A stretch of 64,000 nucleotides of DNA from Allosphingosinicella sp. (lineage in GTDB: Bacteria; Pseudomonadota; Alphaproteobacteria; Sphingomonadales; Sphingomonadaceae). Within the stretch, counting starts at the first letter, position 1; each line of letters begins with the position of its first letter. The stretch lies in contig JAUJOJ010000002.1 of assembly GCA_030447665.1 (NCBI GenBank), positions 92,547 through 156,546 of the forward strand, given 5' to 3'. The notes beneath the pieces are model-generated. The model did no database searches. It was not told the DNA's origin and was given only the letters and a program-made list of their open reading frames with translations. The position numbers and the translations under genes were made by a program. Positions 9,552 to 18,932 of this stretch are shown piece by piece.

Positions 9552-9881
9552 GTGACGCGGATGCAGTTGCACAAAAGGAAGCTCGGTCTCGAAGGGAACA
9601 TCGTTCCGCGCACGCAGCCGCGTATCGCCGACCAACGCTGCGAGGAGCGCCGCGAGGATATCGTCGACCGCGCCGTCATCACCTTTCGCGGGCAGGACTA
9701 TCTGGTTCCGGTGGCGAACATCTCGTCGCGCGGCACCATGATCGAGTGCGACATCATGCCGCGCATCGGCGAGGCGGTGGTGATCCAGTTCGAGAATTGC
9801 ACGAAGATACACGGTTTCGTGCGCTGGATCCGCGACGGCAAGATCGGGCTCAATTTCGGGCACGAGATCATCTTGGGGTGA
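9552..9881 (+). CDS. PilZ domain protein
   Basis: A 109-residue single-domain PilZ-type protein. The first motif region is DQRCEERREDIVDRAVITFRG; the second is ANISSRGTMIECD, equivalent to the D/N-x-S-x-x-G motif that contacts cyclic di-GMP. The last strand is HGFVRWIRDGKIGLNF. An RxxxR-type motif is present in degenerate form (RREDIVDR). Initiation could be GTG 9552 or ATG 9561. It is followed at 9991 by a second, broken PilZ gene on the same strand. Confidence 0.83.
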   Translation: MTRMQLHKRKLGLEGNIVPRTQPRIADQRCEERREDIVDRAVITFRGQDYLVPVANISSRGTMIECDIMPRIGEAVVIQFENCTKIHGFVRWIRDGKIGLNFGHEIILG

Positions 9882-9990
9882 TGCCGGGCAAGCATGCTCG
9901 GAACAGAAAGTGCACGCCCGTTCGTTATCGCCATAGCAAGTGGCCGCCGCAATGCGCCAGCGGGGCTTCAGGAAAAGCGGGGAATATCCG

Positions 9991-10314
9991 GTGATACATG
10001 CGAAGATCGCGCTCGAGGCGGAAGTCGATCCGCGGCGGCGCGAGCCCCGTGCCCGCGTCTCCGCTGAAGTTGCGCTCCGCCAGCTCGGCCGGAACGCGGT
10101 CTAGGGCCGCCTCATCAACATCTCCAGCCGCGGCTTCATGGCCGAGACCGATGCCCTCATCGAGCCGGGCTCGCGCGTCTGGCTCACCCTTCCCGACGCG
10201 GGGCGCATCAACGGCCTTGTCCTTTGGGCGAAGAATGGCCGGGTTGGCGGCGAGCTTGCCGGACCGATCGATCCGCTAGCCGTCATCCAGGCTGCGGGAG
10301 AATCGAGCCTCTAG
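9991..10314 (+). pseudogene. PilZ domain gene interrupted by an in-frame amber codon
   Basis: One frame from GTG 9991 to TAG 10314 reads as a complete PilZ protein of about 107 residues, except for a TAG at 10102-10104. Before the stop it contains RRREPRARVSAEVALRQLG (the basic PilZ motif). After the stop it contains GRLINISSRGFMAETDALI (the N-x-S-x-x-G motif), then VWLTLPDAGRINGLVLWA. Reading frame and motif spacing are intact on both sides, so a single substitution (for example CAG or TCG to TAG) explains it. It may be a true null allele or a base-call error. It is the downstream neighbour of the intact PilZ gene at 9552. Confidence 0.75.
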
Positions 10315-10389
10315 ACCAAGATCGAATAGAGCCAGGTTCACGCTTTCGGCGGAGCTAAGAGCGCTTAGGCTAAGCGGGTGGACCAGGCA

Positions 10390-11046
10390 CTAAACCGCGT
10401 CTGCCCCCAGTGCCTTCATCACGGTGGGCGCGATCCCGCTCACCATCCGCTTGATGCCCTGGAAATTGGGGTGAACCCGGTCCGGCAGGTTGAACGCCGG
10501 GATGCCTGCCACGCCCGCCAGGAAGAAGGGGTATAAAGGCGCTCCATATTTACGGGCCAGGTCCGGGAAGATGGAATTGTAGTCGTTCATGTAGCGGCTG
10601 CCGAGATTGGGCGGCGCCAGCATGCCGGCGACGAGAACCGGGATGTCGCGCTTCTTGAACTCGGCCAGGATGAAATCGAGATCCTCGCGCGTCTGGGCAG
10701 GCGGATAGCCGCGCAGCATGTCGTTGGCGCCCAATGCGACGATCGCCAGGTCCGGCTTCACCTTGAGGCCGTCCAAAGTCCACTTGACCCGCGCCCGGCC
10801 GTTGGCGGCCGTGTTTCCGGAGACGCCGGCATTGATCACATGCGCGCGCACGCCGTTCCGCCGCAGCGTGTCCTCGAGCTGCGGAACGAAGCCCTGGCCC
10901 GGCGGGAGGCCGTAACCTGCGGTGAGGCTGTCTCCGAAGGCAAGGATGTTGACATCCCTCTCCTGCGCCTGCGCGGCGGTACCGGCCATCACAAAGCCCA
11001 GATAGACAATGAGCCGAAGCACCCCATATGGAACCCGGAACGACAT
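10390..11046 (-). CDS. tesA: SGNH-hydrolase arylesterase / lysophospholipase L1-like
   Basis: A 218-residue exported esterase of the TesA/GDSL family. A signal peptide spans about residues 1-28 (LIVYLGFVMAGTAAQAQ). Block I is ILAFGDSLTAGYG with the nucleophile Ser; block II is VINAGVSGNTA; block III is IVALGANDMLRG (GxND); block V is LPDRVHPNFQG (DxxH). These are the Ser-Gly-Asn-His residues of the family. The RBS AAGGAG lies upstream on the minus strand. It is divergent from ybbA, 18 bp away, the same arrangement as tesA/ybbA-ybbP in Escherichia coli. Confidence 0.95.
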   Translation of the reverse strand: MSFRVPYGVLRLIVYLGFVMAGTAAQAQERDVNILAFGDSLTAGYGLPPGQGFVPQLEDTLRRNGVRAHVINAGVSGNTAANGRARVKWTLDGLKVKPDLAIVALGANDMLRGYPPAQTREDLDFILAEFKKRDIPVLVAGMLAPPNLGSRYMNDYNSIFPDLARKYGAPLYPFFLAGVAGIPAFNLPDRVHPNFQGIKRMVSGIAPTVMKALGADAV

Positions 11047-11064
11047 CGGACTTCCTTCTCCTTC

Positions 11065-11754
11065 ATGACCAGCTCCTACGTGATTGACGCCGAGAATGTC
11101 ACCCTGGCGCTCGGCACCGGGGCGGCCCGCGTCGAGATCCTCCGCGGCATCGACCTAAAAGTCGCGAAAGGCGAAAGCGTTGCGCTTCTGGGGCCGTCGG
11201 GTTCCGGAAAGTCGTCCCTGATGGCAGTGCTTTCCGGATTGGAACGCGCCACTTCGGGCACGATCCGCATCGCCGGCTCGGATTTCACCGCCTTGGACGA
11301 GGATGGCCTCGCCCGCGCCCGCCAGGGGCGGATCGGCATCGTCCTGCAGGCCTTCCATCTGCTCCCGACCATGACGGCGCACGAAAATGTCGCCGTCCCG
11401 CTAGAGCTTTCCGGCGAGGGCGACGCCTTTCCGGTCGCCGCGGGGGAACTCCAGGCCGTCGGCCTCGGCCACCGCCTCACTCATTATCCGATGCAGCTTT
11501 CCGGCGGGGAGCAGCAGCGCGTCGCGATCGCCCGCGCCACGGCTCCCAGGCCCGCACTCCTTTTCGCCGACGAGCCCACCGGCAATCTCGACGCCGGAAC
11601 GGGCGCGTCGATCCTCGACCTCCTCTTCGAACGGCAGAAGGCGACCGGCGCCACGCTCCTGGTCATCACCCACGACCCGGCCCTCGCCGCCCGCTGCGAT
11701 CGGGTGCTTGAGATGCAGGACGGGCGGATCGCTTCCGACAAGCGGGCGGCGTGA
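11065..11754 (+). CDS. ybbA: ABC transporter ATP-binding protein (YbbA/LolD type)
   Basis: A 229-residue ATPase subunit. Walker A is LLGPSGSGKSSL, the Q-loop is GIVLQAFHLLPTMTAHENV, the ABC signature is QLSGGEQQRVAIARA, Walker B is LLFADEPTGNLD, and the H-loop is LLVITHDPALA. The ATG at 11065 (MTSSYVIDAENV) fits the family start. No Shine-Dalgarno is visible before it: the 18 bp to tesA are pyrimidine-rich on this strand, so the message may be leaderless or have a very short leader. It overlaps ybbP by 4 nt (GTGA), so the two make one transporter. The E. coli homolog pairs with YbbP in a poorly understood exporter-like complex. Confidence 0.94.
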   Translation: MTSSYVIDAENVTLALGTGAARVEILRGIDLKVAKGESVALLGPSGSGKSSLMAVLSGLERATSGTIRIAGSDFTALDEDGLARARQGRIGIVLQAFHLLPTMTAHENVAVPLELSGEGDAFPVAAGELQAVGLGHRLTHYPMQLSGGEQQRVAIARATAPRPALLFADEPTGNLDAGTGASILDLLFERQKATGATLLVITHDPALAARCDRVLEMQDGRIASDKRAA

Positions 11755-14246
11755 ACCTCCCCCTCCGTCTCGCGCTTCGCGACCTGCGCGGCGGCCTTTC
11801 GGGCCTGCGCCTTCTCGCCGTGTGCCTGTTCCTCGGCGTCGCCGCGCTTGCCGCAGTCGGCTCCCTCTCGACCGCCATCGTCGGCGGCCTAGCCGAGCGC
11901 GGCCAGTCGATCCTGGGCGGCGATATCCAGCTCGTGGTCGCTCAGCGCGAGGCGACGCCGGAGGAGCTCGCCGCTTTCCGTGGACAGGGACAGCTATCCC
12001 ACGTCACCCGCATGCGCGCCATGGCCGCACGGCTGGACGGCGCCGAGTCCGTGCTCGTCGAGCTGAAGGGTGTGGACCAGGCCTATCCGCTGTACGGCAG
12101 CTTCTGGCTGGCTGAAGGCGCGCTTTCCGCCCGCCCCTCCGGCAACGAGGTGGCGATCGGCCCGGAGCTTGCCGACCGCCTTTCCGTTCGCATCGGCGAC
12201 AGCATCCGGATCGGCAATTCCGAGTTCCGCATCGTCGGCTTCATCGCCGAGGAACCGGATCGGGTGGGCCAGGGCTTCACCCTCGGCTCAACGGCGCTCG
12301 TGGACCGCCCAGGCATCGCCGCCACCGGGCTCCTTCAGCCCGGCAGCCTCTACACCAACGCCTACCGATTGAAGCTGCCGTCGGGCGCCGACGTGGAGCA
12401 GGTGAGCAAGACGCTCGCCACCCGCTTCAAGGATGCCGGCTACCAGGTGCAGGACCGCACGAACGGAGCGCCAGGGACGCGGCGCTTTATCGAGCGGCTC
12501 GGCCAGTTCCTCACGCTCGTCGGGCTCACCGCGCTAATCGTCGCGGGGATCGGCGTCGGCAACGGCGTCAGCTCCTATCTGGATTCCAAGCGCGGCACGA
12601 TCGCGACCCTGAAGCTGCTGGGCGCGACGAGCCGCACCATCTTCCTCTCCTATCTTCTCCAGATCGGACTGGTGGCCGCAGGCGCAATCCTGGCCGGTCT
12701 CGTAGCGGGCGCGCTCGTGCCCTGGGTCGTGGCCCTGATCGCCGGGAGCGCGCTGCCCGTCCCGCCGCGCCTCGGCCTCTACCCGACGCCGCTCCTCGCC
12801 AGCGCCGCCTACGGCCTCCTCATCGCCTTCACCTTCGCCATCCTGCCGCTCGCCCGCGCCCGCACCCTTCCGGCCGCTTCGCTTTTCCGCGGCAGCCTGG
12901 AGCCGCTCCGCCGGCCCCCGCTCACGGCACTCGCGGGCGCGTTGCTGTCGGCCTGCCTGATCGCCGCCCTTGCCATCCTTACCGCGCGCGAGCCCGCCTT
13001 CGCCGCCGGCTTCATCGGCGCCGCCCTCGGCCTGGTGCTGCTGCTCACCCTGCTCGGCGGCATCATCTGCTGGGCGGCCGCGAAGCTGCCCCGCCCGCGC
13101 AATCCCATCTTCCGCCTCGCCCTCGCCAACCTGCACCGGCCGGGAGCCCAGACCGGCCGATTGGTGGTCGCGCTCGGCCTCGGCCTCACCCTCTTCACCA
13201 CGCTGGCGGTGATCGAGACCAACCTGTCGGGCCAGATCCGCACCACCATCCCGGCCAAGGCGCCGAGCTTCTTCATGCTCGACATTCCCGTTGAGGACGT
13301 TCCCCGCTTCCAGGCACTCGCCCGTCAGGCGGCGCCGCAGGGCGACCTCGTCACCATCCCGTCGCTCCGGGGAGCGGTGGTGGCGGTGAAGGGCCGGCGC
13401 GTGTCGGAAATGAGCGAGATCCCCGACGGCGCCTGGTTCCTGCGCGGCGACCGAGGTCTCACCTATGCCGCGACAGTACCTGAGGGCAGCCGGGTGGCGG
13501 CGGGCAAATGGTGGCCGGCAGATTATTCGGGGCCGCCGCTAATCTCGCTAGACGTCGAGGCCGCCCGCGCAGTCGGGCTCACGGTCGGCGATAGCATGAC
13601 CGTCTCGATCCTCGGCCGTGAGATCGACGCGACCATCGCCTCGCTTCGCGAGATCAACTGGGACACGATGGGCTTCAACTTCGTGATCGTCTTCAGCCCC
13701 GGCGTGCTGGAAAGCGCGCCCCACAGCTTCATGGCTACCATCTCCTTGCCGGAAGCGCAGGAGCGGCCCTTTGCCCGCGCCGTCTCCCGCACCTTCCCGA
13801 CGGTCTCTGCGATCCGCGTCAAGGAAGTGGTCGAGACCGTCTCCCGCATGCTCCGCCAGCTCTCCGTCGCCGTCCGCTCAGCCGCGTCGGTCGCCATCCT
13901 CGCCGGCATCGCCGTTCTGATCGGCGCGCTCGCCGCCTCCCGCCGCGCCCGGGTCTATGACAGCGTGATCCTGAAGCTGCTCGGCGCTACCCGCGCCCGC
14001 ATCGTTGCCGCGCAGGCGCTCGAATTCACCGCCCTTGCCCTTATCGTCAGCGCGGTCGCCTTCGCGCTCGGCGCCGCGTCCGGCTGGTATGTGGTGGTGA
14101 AGGTGCTGGAGCTGGAATGGGCGCCGGATTGGGGCATCGTCGCCGCAACGCTCGCCGCAGGGGCGGTCGTCACGCTCCTGCTCGGCCTCGTTGGATCGCT
14201 GCCCGCGCTTACCGCCCGGCCCGCCAGGGCATTGCGAACGCTCTAG
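11751..14246 (+). CDS. ybbP: FtsX-like ABC permease (YbbP type)
   Basis: An 831-residue inner-membrane permease of the MacB/FtsX family. The first transmembrane helix is at residues about 20-45, followed by a large periplasmic MacB-like domain. A core of several helices then follows ([52 protein letters not shown]), then a second periplasmic domain, and a C-terminal FtsX block ([37 protein letters not shown]). Ten or so membrane segments match YbbP. GTG start at 11751 overlaps the ybbA stop, indicating coupling. Proteins of this type do not translocate across the membrane in a classic way but often drive lipid or lipoprotein extraction (family knowledge). Confidence 0.93.
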   Translation: MNLPLRLALRDLRGGLSGLRLLAVCLFLGVAALAAVGSLSTAIVGGLAERGQSILGGDIQLVVAQREATPEELAAFRGQGQLSHVTRMRAMAARLDGAESVLVELKGVDQAYPLYGSFWLAEGALSARPSGNEVAIGPELADRLSVRIGDSIRIGNSEFRIVGFIAEEPDRVGQGFTLGSTALVDRPGIAATGLLQPGSLYTNAYRLKLPSGADVEQVSKTLATRFKDAGYQVQDRTNGAPGTRRFIERLGQFLTLVGLTALIVAGIGVGNGVSSYLDSKRGTIATLKLLGATSRTIFLSYLLQIGLVAAGAILAGLVAGALVPWVVALIAGSALPVPPRLGLYPTPLLASAAYGLLIAFTFAILPLARARTLPAASLFRGSLEPLRRPPLTALAGALLSACLIAALAILTAREPAFAAGFIGAALGLVLLLTLLGGIICWAAAKLPRPRNPIFRLALANLHRPGAQTGRLVVALGLGLTLFTTLAVIETNLSGQIRTTIPAKAPSFFMLDIPVEDVPRFQALARQAAPQGDLVTIPSLRGAVVAVKGRRVSEMSEIPDGAWFLRGDRGLTYAATVPEGSRVAAGKWWPADYSGPPLISLDVEAARAVGLTVGDSMTVSILGREIDATIASLREINWDTMGFNFVIVFSPGVLESAPHSFMATISLPEAQERPFARAVSRTFPTVSAIRVKEVVETVSRMLRQLSVAVRSAASVAILAGIAVLIGALAASRRARVYDSVILKLLGATRARIVAAQALEFTALALIVSAVAFALGAASGWYVVVKVLELEWAPDWGIVAATLAAGAVVTLLLGLVGSLPALTARPARALRTL

Positions 14247-14287
14247 GCCAGTCTTATTTCGCAACCCACATTGCGAAGGAGCCGCTC

Positions 14288-14959
14288 ATGATCGATCTCT
14301 ACACCGCCGCTACGCCCAATGGTCACAAGGTTTCGATCGCGCTCGAGGAGCTGGAGCTCCCCTATCGGCTGCACGCGATCGACCTGTCGTCGGGCGAGCA
14401 GAAGCAGCCCTGGTTTACCGCTATCAACCCCAACGGCCGTATCCCGGCGATCGTCGATCAGGCTCCCACGGACGGCGGCGGGCCGCTGAGCGTCTTCGAA
14501 TCGGGTGCGATCCTCATCTACCTCGCCAACAAGGCGAACCGCCTCAATGGCACCGATCTGCGCAGCAAGATCGACACGGTGCAATGGCTGATGTTCCAGA
14601 TGGGCGGGGTCGGCCCGATGATGGGCCAGGCCAACGTCTTCACCCGCTATTTCCCGGAGCAGATCCCGAGCGTTATCGATCGCTACCGCCGCGAGGGGCG
14701 GCGCCTGTTCGAGGTGCTGGACGGCCACCTTGCCTCTCGTGAATATCTGGCAGGCGACTATTCGATCGCGGACATCGCCAATTTCACCTGGGTGCGCATC
14801 CACGAATGGCCCGGCATCGGGATCGAAGGCCTCGACCATCTGAAGCGCTGGATGGACACGATCGCCGCGCGGCCCGCGGTGCAGAAGGGCCTCAACATGC
14901 CGCCGCGCGCCGAGGATCCGGACAGGACCGTTCAGATGGCCCGTAAAATGCTTGCTTGA
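14288..14959 (+). CDS. glutathione S-transferase family protein (YfcG/YghU-like)
   Basis: A 223-residue GST. The N-terminal thioredoxin-like domain begins [22 protein letters not shown]. The TPNGHK motif is typical of the nu-class/YfcG group, in which Thr/Asn rather than a Tyr/Ser/Cys activates glutathione. Glutathione-gamma-Glu contacts fall in [11 protein letters not shown] and [11 protein letters not shown]. The C-terminal helical domain includes [17 protein letters not shown], the N-capping box. The family has disulfide-reductase or peroxidase activity. An apparent RBS GAAGGAG lies 8 nt upstream. Confidence 0.93.
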   Translation: MIDLYTAATPNGHKVSIALEELELPYRLHAIDLSSGEQKQPWFTAINPNGRIPAIVDQAPTDGGGPLSVFESGAILIYLANKANRLNGTDLRSKIDTVQWLMFQMGGVGPMMGQANVFTRYFPEQIPSVIDRYRREGRRLFEVLDGHLASREYLAGDYSIADIANFTWVRIHEWPGIGIEGLDHLKRWMDTIAARPAVQKGLNMPPRAEDPDRTVQMARKMLA

Positions 14960-15103
14960 CGGAAGGCGGGGCAGGCACCGCACCTGTTCCTCCCCGCATC
15001 CCGGCCGTCGGGCCGCATCAAACGACTGTCGGAGCAATAGTTTGATAGTAAACTCTTCGCCGGGGCGGCGGGAGGGTCTATAGGCACCGCAAAGGAGACT
15101 CCC

Positions 15104-16611
15104 ATGAACGAGATGACCCGCATTTCCGCACAGCCTGCTTATTCGGAGCGCGTCCAGTCGCTGCTCCGGCGCGAACCGGCCTTGTTCATCAATGGGGAGT
15201 GGGTTCGCTCGACCGCGGAGAAGACCATTCCGGTCTACGATCCTTCGACAGGCCGGCAGATTGCTTCCTTCGTCGACGCGTCGGACGAGGATGTGGACCG
15301 CGCAGTTCAGGCTGCCCGCACCGCCTTTGACGACGGCCGCTGGTCAAGCCTCTCCCCCTATCAGCGCGAGCGGCTGATCAGCCGCCTGGCCGATCTCATC
15401 GAGGCCAATATCGCCGAGCTTGCGGAGCTGGAGTCGATTGACAACGGCAAGCCGCGGTCGGCGGCCCAAGGCTACGACATGCCCAAATGCGTGCAGACGC
15501 TCCGCTACATGGCCGGCTGGGCGACCAAGATTTCGGGCGAACATATCGAGCCCTCCGGCTTTCCGACCGGGACGCTCCACGCTTATGTCCGGCGGGAGCC
15601 GATCGGCGTCGCGGCCCAGATCGTGCCGTGGAACTTCCCCTTGATGATGGCGGTGCAGAAGATCGCCCCGGCCTTTGCGGCGGGATGCACCGTGATCCTG
15701 AAGCCCGCCGAGCAGACCAGCCTCACCGCGCTCCGCCTCGCCGATCTCGTCGCCGAAGCGCGCTTTCCGGCGGGCGTGTTCAACCTGGTGACCGGCAATG
15801 GCGAAACCGCCGGCGACCGCCTCGTCCGCTCGCCGCTGATCGACAAGGTCGCCTTTACCGGATCGACCGAGGTCGGCAAGATCATCAACCGCACCGCCAC
15901 CGACACGCTGAAGCGCGTCACGCTCGAGCTTGGCGGCAAGTCTCCCGTGATCGTTCTTCCGGATGTCGACATCTCCAAGACCGCCGCCGGAGCGGCGCGC
16001 TCGATCTTCGCCAATGCCGGCCAGGTCTGCATCGCCGGATCGCGCCTTTATGCGCACCGCGACATCTTCGACAGCCTGATCGAGGCCGTCGCCGAGGCCG
16101 CGAACAAGTTCAAGGTCGGGCCCAGCCTCGCGCCGGACACGATGATGGGCCCGCTCGTTTCGACCGAGCAGCGCGACCGGGTGATGAACTACATCGATCA
16201 GGGCCGCAAAGCCGGCGCCTCGGTGTTCCACGGTGGCGAAGCGCCGGGCGGAGACGGCTATTTCGTCAGCCCGACCATTCTCGTCGACGTGAAGCCCGAA
16301 ATGTCGGTGGTCCGCGAGGAGATTTTCGGCCCCGTCCTCGCTGCCCAGCGCTACGACGATCTCGACGAGGTCGCGGCACAAGCGAACGATACGACCTACG
16401 GCCTGGCCGCCTCGATCTGGACCCGCGACGTCTCGGCGATGCACAAGCTCGCCGCTAAATTGAAGGCCGGCATGGTCTGGGGCAACACCAATTCGGCCGC
16501 CGACACGTCGCTCCCCTTCGGCGGCTACAAGCAATCGGGCTTCGACGAGAAAGCGGCCGCTACGGGATCGAAGCTTATACGGAGCTGAAGACGGTAGCGA
16601 TCGCATTATAG
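15104..16611 (+). CDS. NAD(P)-dependent aldehyde dehydrogenase, C terminus frameshifted
   Basis: An ALDH superfamily enzyme of about 500 residues, RBS AAAGGAG 7 nt before ATG. Landmarks: IVPWNFPLMMA, KPAEQTSLTAL (cofactor Lys), FTGSTEVGKII, the catalytic Glu in LELGGKSPVIV, the nucleophile Cys in NAGQVCIAGSRL, and EEIFGPVLAAQ. The frame as given ends at 16588 with an aberrant tail (DEKAAATGSKLIRS). Adding one G after 16544 restores GFGRESGRYGIEAYTELKTV and a stop at 16611, the canonical ALDH C terminus. The break is in a GG doublet, so a sequencing indel is likely. Substrate unknown; betaine-aldehyde or phenylacetaldehyde dehydrogenase-like are possibilities. Confidence 0.92.
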
Positions 16612-16676
16612 GCACGATCCCCTCGCGTCGGCTGGCGCCGGCCGCGAGACCATATGAGAAGGACCTGATTCAAGGC

Positions 16677-16705
16677 GCGGTGGAAGCGCGTAGCGCTTCC
16701 ACCGC
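16677..16705. terminator. strong 12-bp hairpin after the aldehyde dehydrogenase
   Basis: GCGGTGGAAGCG and its exact reverse complement are separated by 5 bp, with weaker outer complementarity (CTGATT / GATCAG-type flanks). It lies between the convergent ends of the ALDH gene and the lipoprotein gene at 16719. There is no clear T-run, so it may be a bidirectional terminator or a dispersed palindromic unit rather than a classic rho-independent terminator. Confidence 0.5.
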
Positions 16706-16718
16706 AACCGATCAGGCT

Positions 16719-16970
16719 CTAACGCTCGCAGCGCGAATGTTCGGGCTCCCGCCGCTCCCGCTCGGCGCGCCGCTCTTCCCTGGCGGTGCATTCCTCGCGC
16801 TTGCGGATCTCGCGGCCGCGCTTCTCGTCGGCTTCGGATTGGCTGGTGGTGAGAACGTCGACCGTCTTGGATGCCGCCTTTACCGGCAAGGTGACGATGT
16901 CGACTGCCGTCTGCGCGATACATCCGCTGAGCAGGGAGGTGAGAGCGGCGGCGGTAAAGATGCGCATCAT
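16719..16970 (-). CDS. small lipoprotein of unknown function
   Basis: An 83-residue protein with an N-terminal lipoprotein signal (MMRIFTAAALTSLLSGC, lipobox LSGC). A short hydrophobic stretch follows, then a very charged Lys/Arg/Glu-rich tail likely to be a helix (residues about 45-83). A purine-rich RBS (AAGAGGA) precedes the double ATG. The family is not recognised. It would be anchored to the membrane on the periplasmic side. Confidence 0.7.
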   Translation of the reverse strand: MMRIFTAAALTSLLSGCIAQTAVDIVTLPVKAASKTVDVLTTSQSEADEKRGREIRKREECTAREERRAERERREPEHSRCER

Positions 16971-17036
16971 GATCCTCTTGGGTCCGGAGGCGGCGATCGT
17001 CCGCCAGCGCGGATGATCGCCGCCTGAACGCTTCGC

Positions 17037-17392
17037 TCAAGTCATGTTGTAAGGCATGTTGATGGTCTGCGCGACAGGATGTGCTCGAACATGTGCGCGA
17101 AGCCGAAGCGCCCCGCCGGATCGTGCTTGGCGCCGGCTTCGTACCACATCGAGACGGCGACCTTGGGGGTGGTGGTGTCGCGAAAGCCGTAAACGGTAAG
17201 GCCGTTCTCGAGCTGGCGCGCCTTCTAGGCGATCGGCGGCGCCGACAGCCGGGCCGCCTTCCCGCTCTCCCTTGGCATCATCATCTTGTTCCAGATCGAT
17301 TTTTACGGCGTGTGGCAGCTGGATACGACAGCGGGGGCAAGCAGCGCAAATCGATCTTTCGGCTGTTTCGTGGAGTGAAGCCGTCGACTCAT
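17037..17392 (-). pseudogene. N-terminal remnant of an M16 (insulinase-like) zinc peptidase
   Basis: One minus-strand frame reads, with stops, as the start of an M16 peptidase. From ATG at 17392 it has a signal-like segment (RFALLAPAVVSS), then KARQLENGLTVYGFRD, VAVSMWYEAGAKHDPAGRFG, and the zinc motif FAHMFEHIL (HxxEH). In-frame TAA and TAG lie between the signal and the mature part. After HIL a one-base loss shifts the frame, and the match resumes as TINMPYNM. The remaining roughly 85% of the gene is absent: a stop follows and then unrelated sequence. The stops and shifts could be base-call errors, but the missing body is a real truncation or a mis-assembly. Confidence 0.6.
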
Positions 17393-17503
17393 CGATGGGG
17401 CCGATCCGGCCTGATCCGATCAAGGTCTAACGCAGATTATTGGAAGGGAAACCAGCTTCGGTTATTGTTCGAGTCGTTCACAATCCCGGGGGGATCAAGT
17501 TCA

Positions 17504-17674
17504 ATGGACCAGCTGGATCTCGATTATTACCGTGCACGCATCGCCGAGGAGGAGATCGCGGCGCAGCGGGCGGCGCATCCGCTTGCGGCGGAAAGCCACA
17601 GGAGGCTTGCCGAGGAATATGCGAGCCTGATCGTCGCCAACGATCCGTCCTTCGCTTTGCACGCGCAGGTTTGA
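17504..17674 (+). CDS. small acidic helical protein (56 aa), paralog of the 53747 gene
   Basis: Starts ATG 17504 (MDQLDLDYYRARIAEEEIAA), preceded by GGGGG-rich sequence. It is predicted helical with no membrane segment. It shares the pattern YYRxRxAEEexAA....A.....HR.LAE.YA with the 58-residue protein at 53747. Function not recognised. It ends 7 nt before the convergent kinase remnant. Confidence 0.55.
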   Translation: MDQLDLDYYRARIAEEEIAAQRAAHPLAAESHRRLAEEYASLIVANDPSFALHAQV

Positions 17675-17680
17675 GGCGCC

Positions 17681-18089
17681 TTATTCGGCCAGCACGTCCG
17701 GCCCGAGCGGCAGCGCCATCGAAAAGCGCAGGCCCTCGCGCCTGAACTCGACCTCGGTCGTGGCGCGCAGGTCGTAAGGCAAGGTCGGGTCAAGAGCTCA
17801 AGCCCGAAGCCCTGCCGCTCCGGCTGCCCGGAAGGCAGATCGAGGCCATTCTCCTCCCAGACGAGCTGGAGCCACTCCGAACCATCGAGCGTCGATCGCT
17901 GCCAGCGGACGTCGATCCGGCCGCGCTGTGGCAAGCTCATGGATGGCAAGGCTCACCGTCTCGGCACGCCGAGGCGTGAGGTTGCAGCGACTCCTGGGCC
18001 AGCCTTCGCTCGGCGCGGGAACGCTGCTCCACTCCCTGCTGGCTTTCGTCGAGCTGGTTCGGGGAACCCTCGGGGCCCGGTTCAGTCAT
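17681..18089 (-). pseudogene. HWE-type sensor histidine kinase, degenerate or frameshifted
   Basis: ATG at 18089 overlaps the stop of the upstream Crp/Fnr gene (ATGA). Pieces of a HWE/HisKA_2 kinase are spread over frames: RRAETVSLAIHELAT (the H-E-L-A-T box), then RGRIDVRWQ..GSEWLQLVWEENG, GFGLELL, and in another frame TLPYDLRATTEVEFRREG ending at TAA 17681. The expected NAxKYGALS segment after HELAT is missing, as if a deletion had joined two copies of AGCTTGCCAC. One single-base shift follows GLELL. The dimerisation region is also absent or garbled. An original product of roughly 130-200 residues working with the neighbouring Crp/Fnr and receiver genes is inferred. Confidence 0.6.
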
Positions 18090-18822
18090 TTGGCGTCTAA
18101 ATGCCTGCCCTCCCCGTTTAGATGCAGGTAATTGTCGTTGAACAGCGCGGCGTTCTTCAGCGCTTGGAGGTCGGGGATGGTAAGCGTCTTGCTCTGAAGC
18201 TCGATGAGCCCGTCCTTGCGCAGTTCCTGGAGGGTACGGTTGACGTGGACCGCCGTCAGGCCGCTCGCGTCGGCGATGTCCGCCTGGGTCAGCGGGAAGT
18301 CGCAGCTATTCCCCCGCGTCAGCGCAACCGACTGCAGCCGGATGAAAAGCTCGCACAGAAGATGAGCGATGCGTTCGTAGGCGGTGCGCTGGCCGAGGTT
18401 CAGCGTCCATTCGCGCTGGATCGAGACCGTGGCGAGCTCGTCCCAAAAGAGCGCCTGGGTGATGCGGGGATGATCGGTCATCATCCGTTCGAAATCGTCC
18501 CGCGGCAGCTCCGCCACCTTCAGCGGTGTGATCGCGCCGATATTGTGGTCCATCTCCTTGAGAATATAGACGTTGAGATCGCAGATGTCGCCGGGGAGAA
18601 AGAGCGCGACGACCTGCCGCCGTCCATCCGGAAGCGTCTTGTAACGGCAGGCCCACCCGTCCAGAACCAGGAAGACCGAGCGCGGCGGATCGCCCTCGCG
18701 GATGAGGTCGCGGCGCGCAGAGATCTCCCGCTGCCCCTTGCGGGACAGACGCTCGATGCTTGCTCGGTCTTCTTGAGAAAGCTTGTATAAGCTTCGAGCC
18801 TGAGTGCCAGGGGGCTCACCAT
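18086..18822 (-). CDS. Crp/Fnr family transcriptional regulator, one N-terminal frameshift
   Basis: A cyclic-nucleotide-binding-type sensor domain followed by a winged helix. From ATG 18822 the protein begins MVSPLALRLEAYTS. One base is missing near 18780, after which the frame reads SQEDRASIERLSRKGQREI, then REGDPPRSVFLVLDGWACRY, then ALFLPGDICDLNVY (the beta-roll). The C-terminal HTH is DFPLTQADIADASGLTAVHVNRTLQEL. The intact product would be about 245 residues. No FNR-type cysteine cluster is seen near the N terminus. It is divergent from the receiver gene at 18933 and followed by the HWE kinase with ATGA overlap, so the three probably work together. Confidence 0.8.
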
Positions 18823-18932
18823 CCGTAGGGTTTCCTCATCCCTTTAGCCCGACACGTTGTGCCGGTCATTACTTATGTTATATCTGTTTGTGGCTGACAT
18901 TCCCACTGACGCTTGGGGGCAAAAGGTTGCGA

